This document shows, one piece after another, positions 41,201 to 48,385 of a DNA stretch of 48,385 bases. The position numbers were made by a program, and so were the translations under genes. Each line of letters starts with the position of its first letter. The first letter of the stretch is position 1. This DNA comes from Oscillospiraceae bacterium (lineage in GTDB: Bacteria > Bacillota > Clostridia > Oscillospirales > Ruminococcaceae), in NCBI GenBank assembly GCA_017555565.1, contig JAFZGF010000057.1:1-48385 (forward strand). Reading direction: 5' to 3'. Below the pieces are notes generated by a model, which was given only the letters and a program-made list of their open reading frames with translations, ran no database searches and was not told where the DNA came from.

Positions 41201-41455
41201 AGCGTCTGGTCTTTCGTAACGGATGATTCTGGCAACATATTCAAGTGTCAGAGGTTCCATATAAACCTTGTCTGCCATCTTTGTGTCAGTCATGATTGTG
41301 GCAGGGTTGGAGTTGATAAGAACAACTTCATACCCTTCTTCTTTAAGAGCAAGACAAGCCTGTGTACCGGCATAGTCAAACTCTGCAGCCTGGCCGATAA
41401 CAATTGGGCCAGAGCCGATTACAAGAATTTTTTTGATATCTTTTCTCTTTGGCAT
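38270..41455 (-). CDS. carB: Carbamoyl-phosphate synthase large subunit
   Basis: 1061 residues, full length. Two homologous ATP-grasp halves (about 1-400 for the carboxyphosphate step, 545-930 for carbamate phosphorylation), each opening with a ILVIGSGPI / ILVLGSGPI motif, and a C-terminal MGS-like regulatory domain (about 935-1061). It makes carbamoyl phosphate for PyrB. The start MPKRKDIKK is the normal CarB start, but GGAGG lies 29 bases upstream, too far to serve it. carA is missing between pyrC and carB. Confidence 0.97.
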   Translation of the reverse strand: MPKRKDIKKILVIGSGPIVIGQAAEFDYAGTQACLALKEEGYEVVLINSNPATIMTDTKMADKVYMEPLTLEYVARIIRYERPDAIVPGLGGQTGLNLCVQLGEKGVLDECQVEVLGTKIESIKKAEDRELFKNMCEELGEPVIPSEIVTSIEDGVQAAKNIGYPVVLRPAFTLGGTGGGFADNEEEFLVKIEHALALSPVHQVLVEKSVKGYQEIEFEVMRDAADNAIAICDMENFDPVGVHTGDSIVFAPCQTISAEQKAMLKASALKILRHLEIAGGCNVQFALKPGTMEYYLIEINPRVSRSSALASKATAYPIARVTAKIAVGLTLDEIDISGIPAIHEPAIDYKVAKVARFPFDKFTSASKQLSTQMKATGEVMSLGQSVQEIMLKAVRGLEIGVDHFEMKKFKDWSLEDLMTEIVTPTDERLFALCEAIRKGATNEEIADSTKIVIEFVQMLREVVEYEAVLAENVKDVEVLKKAKDMGFSDSYIARVWGMSKLDLYRFRKENGVMPIYRIVDNVEHQQDYVPYFYSCYHGENESIITDKKKILVLGSGPIRIGQGVEFDYSTVHAVWAIKEAGYEAIIINNNPETVSTDYTTADKLYFEPLTVEDVMNVIDMEKPDGVIVSLGGQTAINLANDLKELGVPIVGTDVDAIERAENRDSFEKIMHTLGIPEPEGQAVTNIPDGIKVANRIGYPVLVRPSYVLGGRAMQIVHSDEDLKKYLQTAVLVDEDQPVLVDKYIIGKELETDAICDGKDVFIPGIMEHVEETGVHSGDSISVYPAYTVPESVKQTIIDYTIRLGLGIGIKGLFNIQFIVDEFNNVYVIEVNPRSSRTVPFLSKATGVPMANIATKVMLGHSLKELGYGTYMQEPAKRFYVKAPTFSFSKIRGLDAYLSPEMKSTGEAIGYDKSLNRALYKALQASGIKVQNFGTVFVTLADKDKQRALPLVRRFYNLGFNIEATAGTAAFLKRNGIKTRTMAKISEGGQNIIDSLTKGHVNYVINTQDMTGDAEKDGFLIRRYSVENNVALLTSLSTVNALLNVLEEITMPVSTIDAEQRI

Positions 41456-41507
41456 AGTTTTTGTCAGCGTTTTTACGCGCCTTTCCTCCCATTTATATCA
41501 ATTTAAT

Positions 41508-42776
41508 TTAAAACAAATTATTGTATACCGCTGTGCCGCCGTGTGCTGTGAACACTACGTCACCGGTAAGTGTAACACCTTCGAATGGTGTGTATTTGCC
41601 TGCGGAAACAAATTTCTGTGGGTCAACTGTCCACACTTTGTTTCTGTCTACCACAGTGAAGTCGGCTTTCTGGCCTACTTCGATGCCTGCTGGCAGGCCG
41701 AAGATTTTTCTTGGGTTGATTGCCATAATTTCAACCAGCTTTTCAAAGCTGATGTGACCGGCATTTACCATATATGTATTGATAGCCGCAAAGCTTGTCT
41801 CCAGACCTACAACACCCATATTGGATTTTTCCAGACCTTTTGTCTTTTCTTCCATTGAGTGTGGTGCGTGGTCAGTGGCGATAACTTCGATAGTGCCATC
41901 TTTTATACCTTCTATCAGTGCATCGCGGTCAGCGGCGCTTCTGATAGGTGGGTTCATTTTCCAGCGGCCTTCTTCCTGCAGGTCCATATCACAGAATGCA
42001 AGGTAGTGAGGGCCTGTTTCACAGGTTACAGGCAGCCCTTTTGCCTTTGCCTGTCTTACGATGTCCACTGTTTCTTTTGTGGAGATGTGGCACACGTGGT
42101 ACTGTACGCCAGTTTCTTCCACCAGTTTTACATCGCGGGCTACCTGGCCCCATTCACTTTCAGAACAGATGCCGCGGTGGCCGTGTAATTTTGCATATTC
42201 ACCGTCGTGGATGTAGCCGCCATACAGCAGGCTTTCATCTTCGCAGTGGGCAACTATTGGTTTGTTTACAGCTTTGGCTTTAACCATAGCTTCTTTCATC
42301 ATTTCTTCTTTCTGCACGCCTTTGCCGTCATCAGAGAAAGCAAAGCATTTGTCAGCCAGTGCATCAAAGTCTACCAGCTGTGCGCCTTTCTGCCCCATTG
42401 TGATGGAGGCATATGGCAGAACTGTAACAACAGCGTCCGAATCGATGATATCCTGTTCCTGCTTCAGTGTTTCCACATCATCAGGCACAGGGTTTAAGTT
42501 TGGCATGCTGCACACCAGGGTGAAGCCGCCGCGGGCCGCTGCCGCAGTGCCTGACGCAATTGTTTCTTTATAAGAAAAGCCAGGCTCACGCAGGTGTACA
42601 TGTACATCTGCGAACCCCGGCAATATATCCAATTTTTCAGCGTCAACAACAGGAATATCGCAAACAGCGATATTCTCACCAATCTGGGCAACTATACCGT
42701 CTTTTATCAGAACGTCAGCCTTTTTCATGCCGCCGTCTGTGTAAACTGTACCGTTTTTCAACAAAAGATTAAGCAT
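41508..42776 (-). CDS. pyrC: Dihydroorotase, class I
   Basis: 422 residues, amidohydrolase fold. It closes carbamoyl aspartate to dihydroorotate. Zn ligands are in FADVHVHLREPGFSYKE (His-x-His), with the IVAHCEDESL and CHISTKET His segments and the catalytic Asp in VIATDHAPHS. AAAGGA lies 7 bases before the ATG. It is followed by carB after 52 bases. A terminator-like hairpin separates it from pyrB, so it probably has its own promoter. Confidence 0.96.
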   Translation of the reverse strand: MLNLLLKNGTVYTDGGMKKADVLIKDGIVAQIGENIAVCDIPVVDAEKLDILPGFADVHVHLREPGFSYKETIASGTAAAARGGFTLVCSMPNLNPVPDDVETLKQEQDIIDSDAVVTVLPYASITMGQKGAQLVDFDALADKCFAFSDDGKGVQKEEMMKEAMVKAKAVNKPIVAHCEDESLLYGGYIHDGEYAKLHGHRGICSESEWGQVARDVKLVEETGVQYHVCHISTKETVDIVRQAKAKGLPVTCETGPHYLAFCDMDLQEEGRWKMNPPIRSAADRDALIEGIKDGTIEVIATDHAPHSMEEKTKGLEKSNMGVVGLETSFAAINTYMVNAGHISFEKLVEIMAINPRKIFGLPAGIEVGQKADFTVVDRNKVWTVDPQKFVSAGKYTPFEGVTLTGDVVFTAHGGTAVYNNLF

Positions 42777-42879
42777 AGTTTTTTCCTTTCTGTTATCTTA
42801 ACTTAAACACAGCAAAATCACTGCCGTCTACTTTTCTGTAAAAACAACAGTTTTGCAGTATTTTTTTATAAAATTACGC

Positions 42880-42896
42880 GGATAATATAGTTATCC
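42880..42896 (-). promoter_or_regulatory. Inverted repeat upstream of pyrC
   Basis: GGATAA-TATAG-TTATCC, 104 bases before the pyrC ATG. It could be an operator or a leader hairpin. I saw no PyrR-binding loop or terminator/antiterminator pair in this leader. Confidence 0.3.
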
Positions 42897-43010
42897 TATT
42901 ATCTATATCATTTTATCACAAATAGCCACAATTGACTACTGTATTATAGTAAAAAATATAGTAAAATTTTACATGGTATTTTTGTAAACTTATATATATT
43001 TTTTCATAAC

Positions 43011-43036
43011 AAAGGGCAAAATTTCTTTTGCCCTTT
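43011..43036. terminator. Hairpin after pyrB, probable terminator
   Basis: Perfect arms AAAGGGCAAAA/TTTTGCCCTTT with a 4-base loop. The T-tract on the minus-strand side is only TTTG, so it may be leaky. Confidence 0.6.
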
Positions 43037-43049
43037 TTATGTATACTTA

Positions 43050-43919
43050 TTAACCTTTGAGAGCTCTTTCAACAACAGCCATTCTTACGAATACACCGTT
43101 TGACATCTGTTTGAAGATTCTGCTCTTTGCACATTCTACGCAGTCATCATTGATTTCAACGCCGCGGTTGAATGGTGCTGGGTGCATGATGATGGCGTGG
43201 TCTTTCATAGCTGCAACTCTTTCAGCGTTGAGGCCGAACTGTTTGTTGTAGTCTTCTTTTGTCATAACCATTTCGCCGGAAAGTCTTTCGTGCTGGATTC
43301 TCAGCAGCATGATAACATCCATTTCTTTAACAGCTGTGTCAAAGTCGATGTAGTTCAGGCCGTCTTCTTTGAATTCGTCTGGACCGGATGTGTAAACCTG
43401 CATACCCAGTCTTTCCATAACTTCGATGTTTGTATGTGCAACACGGCTGTGGATAACGTCGCCAACGATGCAGATTTTCAGACCTTCAAATTTGCCGAAT
43501 TCCTGTTTGATTGTCAGCAGGTCCAGCAGGGACTGTGTTGGGTGGTTGCCTGTGCCGTCGCCACCGGACATAATTGGCATATTGATGCCTTCCAGCTGTT
43601 TGTAGTATTCGTTTTCGCTGTGGCGGATGATAGCGCCGTCCATACCCAGTGCTTCAAAGCATTTTACTGTGTCGTAGAAAGATTCGCCCTTTTTCATAGA
43701 GGAAACTGCTGTGTTGAATGTGATAACCTGGCCGCCCAGACGCATTACAGCTGTTGTAAAGGAGTTCTGGGTTCTTGTGGATGGTTCAAAGAACAGGCTT
43801 GCAATGATTTTGCCTTTTGCAATATCGCTGGTTTCGCCTTCAGCAAACTGCTGTGCGCGGTCCAGGATAGCATTGATTTCTTCTACTGTAAGACTGGAAA
43901 GATTAAACAGATTTTTCAC
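43050..43919 (-). CDS. pyrB: Aspartate carbamoyltransferase catalytic subunit
   Basis: 289 residues. It joins carbamoyl phosphate and aspartate. The carbamoyl-phosphate loop FEPSTRTQNSF is at residues 44-54, with the GDGTGNHPTQSLLD and MHPAPFNRG segments. The start codon is GTG with AGGAGG 8 bases upstream. No pyrI is present, as is usual in firmicutes. It is the first gene of the pyr cluster. Confidence 0.96.
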   Translation of the reverse strand: MKNLFNLSSLTVEEINAILDRAQQFAEGETSDIAKGKIIASLFFEPSTRTQNSFTTAVMRLGGQVITFNTAVSSMKKGESFYDTVKCFEALGMDGAIIRHSENEYYKQLEGINMPIMSGGDGTGNHPTQSLLDLLTIKQEFGKFEGLKICIVGDVIHSRVAHTNIEVMERLGMQVYTSGPDEFKEDGLNYIDFDTAVKEMDVIMLLRIQHERLSGEMVMTKEDYNKQFGLNAERVAAMKDHAIIMHPAPFNRGVEINDDCVECAKSRIFKQMSNGVFVRMAVVERALKG

Positions 43920-43963
43920 TTTGAGTTCCTCCTGAAAATATATGTAATTTTATTTATGCCTAT

Positions 43964-44003
43964 ATTATAATACAAAAATAGCACACTGCCAAGAGCAGTG
44001 TGC
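43964..44003 (-). promoter_or_regulatory. pyrB promoter overlapped by a 23-base palindrome
   Basis: Minus strand: TTGGCA (43987-43992), 17-base spacer, TATAAT (43964-43969). The palindrome GCACACTGC-N5-GCAGTGTGC (43981-44003) covers the -35. It cannot be a terminator for either neighbour, since both are read away from it, so an operator is likely. Confidence 0.65.
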
Positions 44004-44145
44004 ATTTGCCGTCTTGGCATTTCGATTAATTATATCAAAGGATATAGCAAAACGCAAGGAAAATTTTCGGCACATTTTTACATCATTTTTGGATAAGTTA
44101 TACAAGCATATGTTTTTCTTTCGCAGACATTTCAACCTGTCGATA

Positions 44146-44174
44146 TTTACAGCCGTTTTTTGTTGCTGTATAAT
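44146..44174 (+). promoter_or_regulatory. Promoter of the small membrane protein gene
   Basis: TTTACA (44146-44151), 17-base spacer, TATAAT (44169-44174). Confidence 0.7.
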
Positions 44175-44198
44175 AAAGTTAGGAAAAGGGGTGCTGGT

Positions 44199-44651
44199 AT
44201 GGATAAGGAAAAATTGCTGAAAAAGTTAATAGCAAAATTTGTTATAGGACAGACACTGGCAAGCGCATTTATATTTTTATGGATATTTGCCCACGAGTAC
44301 GGCTATATCAGTAAAGATCAGTTTATAAAATCCGGGTTGATTATTTTTGCAGTTGCCATCGTCTTTGGCACCATTGATTACCTGCTTTTCAATAAGAAAA
44401 GCAAAAAGGAAAGACTGGCAGTTATGCCGCTGATAATCAGCATACACGATACTGAAGAAAAACTTAAAAAACAGAAAACAATTCTCTATGTGCTGTATTT
44501 TACATTCTTTGTTGGCGGGCTGACTTTCCGAAGTGTATCAGTTGTATTTATCGTTATGTTTGCTGTTTCCCCTTGCTTTAACTTTATGGCAAATCTTGTT
44601 AATGACAAGATAAAATATCTGGAAAACAAACCAGAGGGTTTGAATTTTTAA
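44199..44651 (+). CDS. Small four-helix membrane protein of unknown function
   Basis: 150 residues with four membrane segments in two pairs and basic loops (NKKSKKERL, EEKLKKQK) that should be cytoplasmic. I do not recognise the family. The start at 44199 has AAAAGGGG upstream and follows the promoter by 25 bases; the ATG at 44160 lies inside that promoter and is rejected. It diverges from pyrB and ends at a bidirectional terminator. Confidence 0.75.
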   Translation: MDKEKLLKKLIAKFVIGQTLASAFIFLWIFAHEYGYISKDQFIKSGLIIFAVAIVFGTIDYLLFNKKSKKERLAVMPLIISIHDTEEKLKKQKTILYVLYFTFFVGGLTFRSVSVVFIVMFAVSPCFNFMANLVNDKIKYLENKPEGLNF

Positions 44652-44666
44652 CTGAATAACAGACAA

Positions 44667-44696
44667 AAATCCGGGAGAAAACTCCCGGATTTATTA
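44667..44696. terminator. Bidirectional terminator
   Basis: Perfect 11-base arms AAATCCGGGAG/CTCCCGGATTT with an AAAA loop between two converging genes. Confidence 0.9.
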
Positions 44697-44703
44697 TTTT
44701 GTA

Positions 44704-45720
44704 TTATTTTTTATTTTCTGCATATTTTACACAGGCCTGGCGCACCCATTCAAGACGGTTATCGTCAATGTCGTGTGGCACAGTGCAGTCACAGCCTATC
44801 ATAATGCCGGTCTGGCCTGCTTCGTCAAGGATTTTGTATGTGAATTCTTCCACTTCTTCCCTTGTGCCGGTGTAGATAACTGTATCCTGCTCAAAACCGC
44901 CGAAAACCGGTTTTCCGCCAAACAGTTTTTTGCCTTCGGAAAGTGAAACACCCTCGGCATGCACAGCCCAGTTGAAACCTGCAATATCGTAATCTTTGAA
45001 CAGTTTCAGGTTGTTGGCCTTGCCTGCATAACCGCAGATGTGCAGCAGGTTGATGTCGCTCAATGTGTTGGCGTGGGCAATAACCTTTTTGTCGCTTGGA
45101 ACAACATATTTGAGATACAGATCATCCGGGAAGAAATGGCTTTGGTTGTTTACAGAGAAGTAAATGCCCTCTGCACCGCATTCCTTAACCAGCATAGTGT
45201 TAAGTTCCATAATTGTATCAGCAATTTTGTCCAATGCGAAAAGGAATGAATCAGGATCTTCCTGCACCCATTTGATCATATTTTCACGGTAGTCTTTCAT
45301 ATGTGCAGGAGATGCTGAAAAGCTGGCACGCAATACCATAAATGGTGAAAAGCCGGTAGCATATTTTGGGGCTTCGCTGTCTTTGTAGAAATCAAGGGCG
45401 CGGAGTGTAAGTTCCTTTGTTTTCTGCATCCAGGCAGAGTCCTTTGCAGGTGGAACAATGTCGCGCAGGTCCTTGGACTCTTTTACCATTGAAACATCCA
45501 CCATCATAATCATCAGTGAATCGTTCATAACCTTGATAACGTCAGGATCAAACACATCCCTGGCCTTTTTGTGTCCGTTGATATTCTTTTCAAATATTTC
45601 TGGATTTACCAGACCTTTGAACCATTCATCATTTCTTGTAAAGTGATGAAAAAATGCAATCGGTGCACGGTCAACGGGCTTATTCTGCAAAAACGCCATA
45701 AATCTTTCTTTTTTATTCAT
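44704..45720 (-). CDS. Uroporphyrinogen decarboxylase (URO-D/MtaA/CmuA) superfamily protein
   Basis: 338 residues, TIM-barrel URO-D fold, cytoplasmic. True HemE would keep an N-terminal Arg-rich active-site loop, which is absent. The His-x-Cys in LLHICG and the late Cys pair in MIGCDCTVP resemble the Zn site (HxC...C) of corrinoid:coenzyme methyltransferases such as MtaA and CmuA. It may therefore move methyl groups to or from a corrinoid or thiol. No corrinoid protein gene is nearby, so the substrate is unknown. AAGGAG lies 7 bases before the ATG. Confidence 0.82.
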   Translation of the reverse strand: MNKKERFMAFLQNKPVDRAPIAFFHHFTRNDEWFKGLVNPEIFEKNINGHKKARDVFDPDVIKVMNDSLMIMMVDVSMVKESKDLRDIVPPAKDSAWMQKTKELTLRALDFYKDSEAPKYATGFSPFMVLRASFSASPAHMKDYRENMIKWVQEDPDSFLFALDKIADTIMELNTMLVKECGAEGIYFSVNNQSHFFPDDLYLKYVVPSDKKVIAHANTLSDINLLHICGYAGKANNLKLFKDYDIAGFNWAVHAEGVSLSEGKKLFGGKPVFGGFEQDTVIYTGTREEVEEFTYKILDEAGQTGIMIGCDCTVPHDIDDNRLEWVRQACVKYAENKK

Positions 45721-45804
45721 AATAACGCTCCTTTTAGTTCAATAATAAACCTTTCTGCTTTAAGTATACCATTATATCCCGGATTATTGTGGCATAAAAT
45801 AAAA

Positions 45805-45830
45805 AACAGGTGAGAAAAATTCACCTGCTT
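45805..45830 (-). terminator. Terminator of the MATE transporter gene
   Basis: CAGGTGA/TTCACCTG hairpin with T6 on the minus-strand side. Confidence 0.85.
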
Positions 45831-45845
45831 TTTGTGTAAGTTATA

Positions 45846-47210
45846 TTAAATTCTGTTTTCCTGCTCGGCTTTGAGATGCTTCCAGAATGGGATAAACCGC
45901 AGGATAGCACACAGCATAGCGCCTGTATCTGCGATAGGTGTGGCCCAGGCAATGCCGTTTACACCGACAAGATGGTTCATAAGAATCATAAACGGAATAT
46001 CCAGACCGCCTTTTCTCAACAGGGACAGCAGCAGAGGCTGCAGTTTTTTGCCTGTGGACTGGAACATTGTAATGATGATCATTGTAACAGAAACACAAGG
46101 TGTGGTGATACAGATGATTCGCTGGAAAAGCTGACCGTACTGAACTGTAAGTGGGTCGTTGATAAAGGCTCTTACCAGCGGACCTGCGCAGGTGATAAGG
46201 AATATTGTGCCCAGTGTGGCAACTACCATACTGTATCTGAAAGTTGTCTTGATGCTTTCCATCATACGTTTGTAATTCTTTGCAGAATAGTTATAGCCGA
46301 TAAGTGGCAGAACACCCTGGCTCATACCTGTGGCAATGGCAAATGCCAGCATATCAACTTTTTTGGCAATGCCGATGCCTGCAACAGCTTCATTGCAATA
46401 GCTGGCCATAAGACGGTTCATTGTAATGTTGGAGAACACGCCCATAAAGTTCATCATACAGCTTGGCAGACCAACCAGCATAACTTCTTTTGGAATGCCC
46501 ATTTTCAGAGTGTAATCCTTTGGTGTAAGGCTGATTACAGATGCGCCGTGCTGACCGTGAATAAGCACGATAAAGTAAATTGTAGCCGCAAGGTTAGACA
46601 GCATTGTAGCGATAGCTGCACCTGCCACCTGCAGACCGAAGAACTGGATAAACAGCGGGTCAAGGAAGATGTTGAGAATACCGCCCATAGCCATACCGGT
46701 ACTTGCCCGGCGGGAATGGCCTTCGCTGCGGACAAGATGTGCCAGCAAGGCATTGAGAACAGTAGGCACACCGCCAACTGTAACAGTCCAGAACAGATAC
46801 TGACTGCAGTAGCCGAATGTAGCATCGTTTGCGCCAACCAGCGGAAGAACAAAAGGACGGGCGAAATACAGCACTATGCCATAAGTGAGGGCAACTGCTG
46901 TGGCTGTCCATATGCTGAAAGCCGCAACGCTGCGGGCTTTGTCTGTGTCGTCTGTGCCAAGGCAACGGCTGATAAGGCTGGCGCCGCCTATGCCAAAAAG
47001 GTTGGCACAGCCGGTAAGCAGCAGGAACATAGGCATACACAGGCTGGCCGCTGCAACCTGGTTTGGGTCGCCTATCTGACCGATAAAGAATGTGTCGGCC
47101 ATATTGTAAACCACTGTAATAAGCTGGCTGATGATGGTAGGTACTACCAGGGAAACAACAGCTTTGTTTACAGGGGCATTTTCGAATAACTCTTTATTTG
47201 AAAGTTTCAT
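45846..47210 (-). CDS. MATE family efflux transporter
   Basis: 454 residues with twelve membrane helices in two homologous halves (MatE domains). Family signatures include VVPTIISQLITVVYNMADTFF near the N-terminus. Members use Na+ or H+ gradients to expel cationic drugs and dyes, though many clostridial members have no known substrate. AGAGGT lies 6 bases before the ATG. It diverges from relQ across a 209-base region with a strong promoter and a palindrome, so it is probably controlled by a repressor encoded elsewhere. Confidence 0.93.
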   Translation of the reverse strand: MKLSNKELFENAPVNKAVVSLVVPTIISQLITVVYNMADTFFIGQIGDPNQVAAASLCMPMFLLLTGCANLFGIGGASLISRCLGTDDTDKARSVAAFSIWTATAVALTYGIVLYFARPFVLPLVGANDATFGYCSQYLFWTVTVGGVPTVLNALLAHLVRSEGHSRRASTGMAMGGILNIFLDPLFIQFFGLQVAGAAIATMLSNLAATIYFIVLIHGQHGASVISLTPKDYTLKMGIPKEVMLVGLPSCMMNFMGVFSNITMNRLMASYCNEAVAGIGIAKKVDMLAFAIATGMSQGVLPLIGYNYSAKNYKRMMESIKTTFRYSMVVATLGTIFLITCAGPLVRAFINDPLTVQYGQLFQRIICITTPCVSVTMIIITMFQSTGKKLQPLLLSLLRKGGLDIPFMILMNHLVGVNGIAWATPIADTGAMLCAILRFIPFWKHLKAEQENRI

Positions 47211-47274
47211 TTTATACCTCTGAGCTTTTATATGATATTGTATCGATAGTGATATATAAAAACAAACAAGGAGT

Positions 47275-47304
47275 ATTATACGCCTGTTTATTCGGTAATG
47301 TCAA
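47275..47304 (-). promoter_or_regulatory. Promoter of the MATE gene
   Basis: Minus strand: TTGACA (47299-47304), 18-base spacer, TATAAT (47275-47280), both perfect. Confidence 0.8.
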
Positions 47305-47307
47305 GTT

Positions 47308-47331
47308 ATATAGTCTTATTATAGACTATAT
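47308..47331. promoter_or_regulatory. Palindromic operator candidate between MATE and relQ
   Basis: ATATAGTCT-N6-AGACTATAT, perfect 9-base arms, three bases from the MATE -35 and 16 bases from the relQ -35. It is the size expected for a MarR or TetR dimer site. Confidence 0.55.
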
Positions 47332-47347
47332 TTTCACAGAAATTACA

Positions 47348-47375
47348 TTGACACAGCAGACAAAAGAATTATAAA
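47348..47375 (+). promoter_or_regulatory. Promoter of relQ
   Basis: TTGACA (47348-47353), 16-base spacer, TATAAA (47370-47375). Confidence 0.65.
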
Positions 47376-47419
47376 ATGATAACAGAACAATTATTTTCTA
47401 TACACCCAAGAGGTATAAA

Positions 47420-48118
47420 ATGGCTGAAAACAATATTTCTGTAACCAATAACATGCAGGCCCAGATGGCTGATATATTCAGAGATACTCCTATTGAAGCT
47501 GAAAAAGCAGGCGAATATCTGTCACAGTTCCGTATGCTGATGACATATTATCGCTGCGCAATGAAAGAGGTTGTAACCAAGTTTGAAGTGTTGGACGAAG
47601 AATTTTCCCTGCGGCACGACCGCGACCCTATCAGTTCAATACAAAGCAGGCTGAAAAGTGGCAGCAGCATTTATGAAAAGCTGAAAAGAAGAAACCTGCC
47701 GGTGAGTATAGAAAGCATTGAGAATAACCTGGCTGACATTGCCGGTATAAGAGTGATATGTCCGTTTCTTGAAGATGTGTATTATCTGGAAAAAGCCCTG
47801 CTGGCCCAGGATGATGTACAGCTGATAGAGAGAAAAAACTATATCGAAAACCCTAAATCCAATGGCTACCGCAGTCTGCACCTGATAATAGCCGTACCGA
47901 TTTTCCTTTCCCACGGGAAAAGAATTATGAAGGTAGAGGTGCAGATACGCACCATTGCAATGGATTCCTGGGCAAGTCTGGAGCATCAGCTGAGATATAA
48001 AAAATCCTTTGAACTGTCACAGGATATGGAAAACGAGCTGAAATACTGTGCTGACCTGACCAACGAACTGGACGAGAGAATGGACGCATTGAGGCGGAAT
48101 CTGTTTAAATATGAATAA
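47420..48118 (+). CDS. relQ: Small alarmone synthetase (RelQ/YjbM-like GTP pyrophosphokinase)
   Basis: 232 residues, synthetase domain only, no hydrolase, TGS or ACT domains. It makes (p)ppGpp from ATP and GDP or GTP. Visible: DPISSIQSRLKS, SIYEKLKRR, the DIAGIRVICPF segment, ENPKSNGYRSLH and VEVQIRTIAMDSWASLEHQ, which hold the substrate-binding and catalytic residues (acidic Glu in VEVQIR). Such enzymes form tetramers and are controlled mainly by expression and allosteric (p)ppGpp. AGAGGT lies 6 bases before the ATG. It ends at a strong terminator. Confidence 0.95.
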   Translation: MAENNISVTNNMQAQMADIFRDTPIEAEKAGEYLSQFRMLMTYYRCAMKEVVTKFEVLDEEFSLRHDRDPISSIQSRLKSGSSIYEKLKRRNLPVSIESIENNLADIAGIRVICPFLEDVYYLEKALLAQDDVQLIERKNYIENPKSNGYRSLHLIIAVPIFLSHGKRIMKVEVQIRTIAMDSWASLEHQLRYKKSFELSQDMENELKYCADLTNELDERMDALRRNLFKYE

Positions 48119-48122
48119 TAAT

Positions 48123-48157
48123 AAAGCGACTGTAGAGATACAGTCGCTTTTGTATTT
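48123..48157 (+). terminator. Terminator of relQ
   Basis: Perfect 12-base arms (48123-48134 and 48139-48150), then TTGTATTTTAT, which runs into the end of repeat R3. Confidence 0.9.
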
Positions 48158-48385
48158 TATACAGACAACCACCAGCTAATCAGGTGGAAAATGCTTTAGA
48201 TTCAAGCATTGAGCGAAGCGAAATGTCATTCCGGGTGACGGAGCCGACCGCCGCCAGTGGCGGATGAAGGGAGACGGAGGAAGGGAAAGTTACGAGCGGA
48301 CAAGAGGGGCTTCAGCCCGTCGCAGTACGCGACGATAACTTTTCAGGGAATTTACCCGAGGAATCTTTGCAATTAAAGAAACATA
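48158..48385. repeat. Interspersed repeat, long form, inverted (copy R3, cut by the window end)
   Basis: The reverse complement of bases 112-340 at about 97% identity (five substitutions and one single-base indel by eye). It stops at the window edge, where R1 continues for another 90 bases. It is non-coding. Confidence 0.9.

Noticed and set aside
42777-43049. PyrR-type attenuator in the pyrC or pyrB leader
   Set aside because: I looked for an antiterminator, anti-antiterminator and terminator set and for the conserved PyrR-binding loop and did not find them by eye. A covariance search would be decisive.
43981-44003. Terminator upstream of pyrB
   Set aside because: Both neighbouring genes are transcribed away from it and its -35 overlap fits an operator better.
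45876-47189. 437-codon open frame opposite the MATE gene
   Set aside because: It is antisense to a clear MATE transporter, very rich in His and Cys, and lacks a Shine-Dalgarno site. A shadow.

Overview
The window looks like a chromosomal segment of a low-to-mid-GC Gram-positive anaerobe, most likely a gut-type member of class Clostridia. The evidence is the Shine-Dalgarno sites of the AGGAGG type, intrinsic terminators after nearly every gene, consensus sigma-A promoters, a class 1B dihydroorotate dehydrogenase (PyrD with PyrK), the firmicute cluster darA-holB-ricT, FakA/Asp23, RelQ, CsoR and a T-box leader in front of aspS. I cannot name the species. Both ends lie in copies of one interspersed repeat, so this may be a whole assembly contig that broke at repeats.

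Layout. 1-435: interspersed repeat and terminators. 0.4-6.4 kb (minus): 2[4Fe-4S] ferredoxin, ricT, holB, darA, a PTS enzyme I, and a polytopic GT-C-like membrane protein. 6.7-12.8 kb: a CofE-like ligase (plus), a gate-domain membrane protein (minus), a QueG-like Fe-S protein with an acyl-ACP thioesterase (plus), then asp23-fakA (minus). 13-18.6 kb: nadE (minus) diverging from a plus-strand run of Lrp regulator, aminotransferase, DUF362-ferredoxin protein and ispE. 18.6-19.3 kb: a dense mosaic of palindromic repeats. 19.3-23.7 kb (minus): a class-I glutamine-amidotransferase-like hydrolase and a copper operon csoR-copA-copZ with a clear CsoR operator. 23.7-24.1 kb: more repeats. 24.1-27.9 kb (minus): htrA, then a response regulator, a stand-alone FakA middle-domain protein and a histidine kinase. 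28-31.7 kb (plus): a barnase-like lipoprotein with its barstar, a small membrane protein, and T-box-controlled aspS. 31.8-34.9 kb: a divergent galactokinase-like protein, a YnzC-type protein, a hemolysin III family protein, tRNA-Ser(CGA) and an unknown membrane-anchored protein. 35.1-43.9 kb (minus): pyrB, pyrC, carB, pyrK, pyrD, pyrF and pyrE, with no carA. 44.2-48.1 kb: a small membrane protein, a URO-D/MtaA-like protein, a MATE transporter and a divergent relQ.

Most of the window is housekeeping. The parts I would look at again are: (1) the repeat family whose conserved end sits against the T-tract of three unrelated terminators; (2) a stand-alone FakA middle domain encoded between a response regulator and a kinase that has a Cys/His cluster in its sensor domain; (3) an NAD synthase whose amidase domain has lost catalytic residues; (4) a GHMP protein with degenerate ATP and sugar motifs; (5) a duplicated T-box Stem I module; (6) CopA with two nearly identical C-terminal metal-binding domains; (7) carB without carA, preceded by a misplaced ribosome-binding site; (8) palindromes at the pyrB and MATE/relQ promoters and TTTTCAYA octamers at htrA and hemolysin III. 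I did not find a clearly new multi-gene defence or mobile system.
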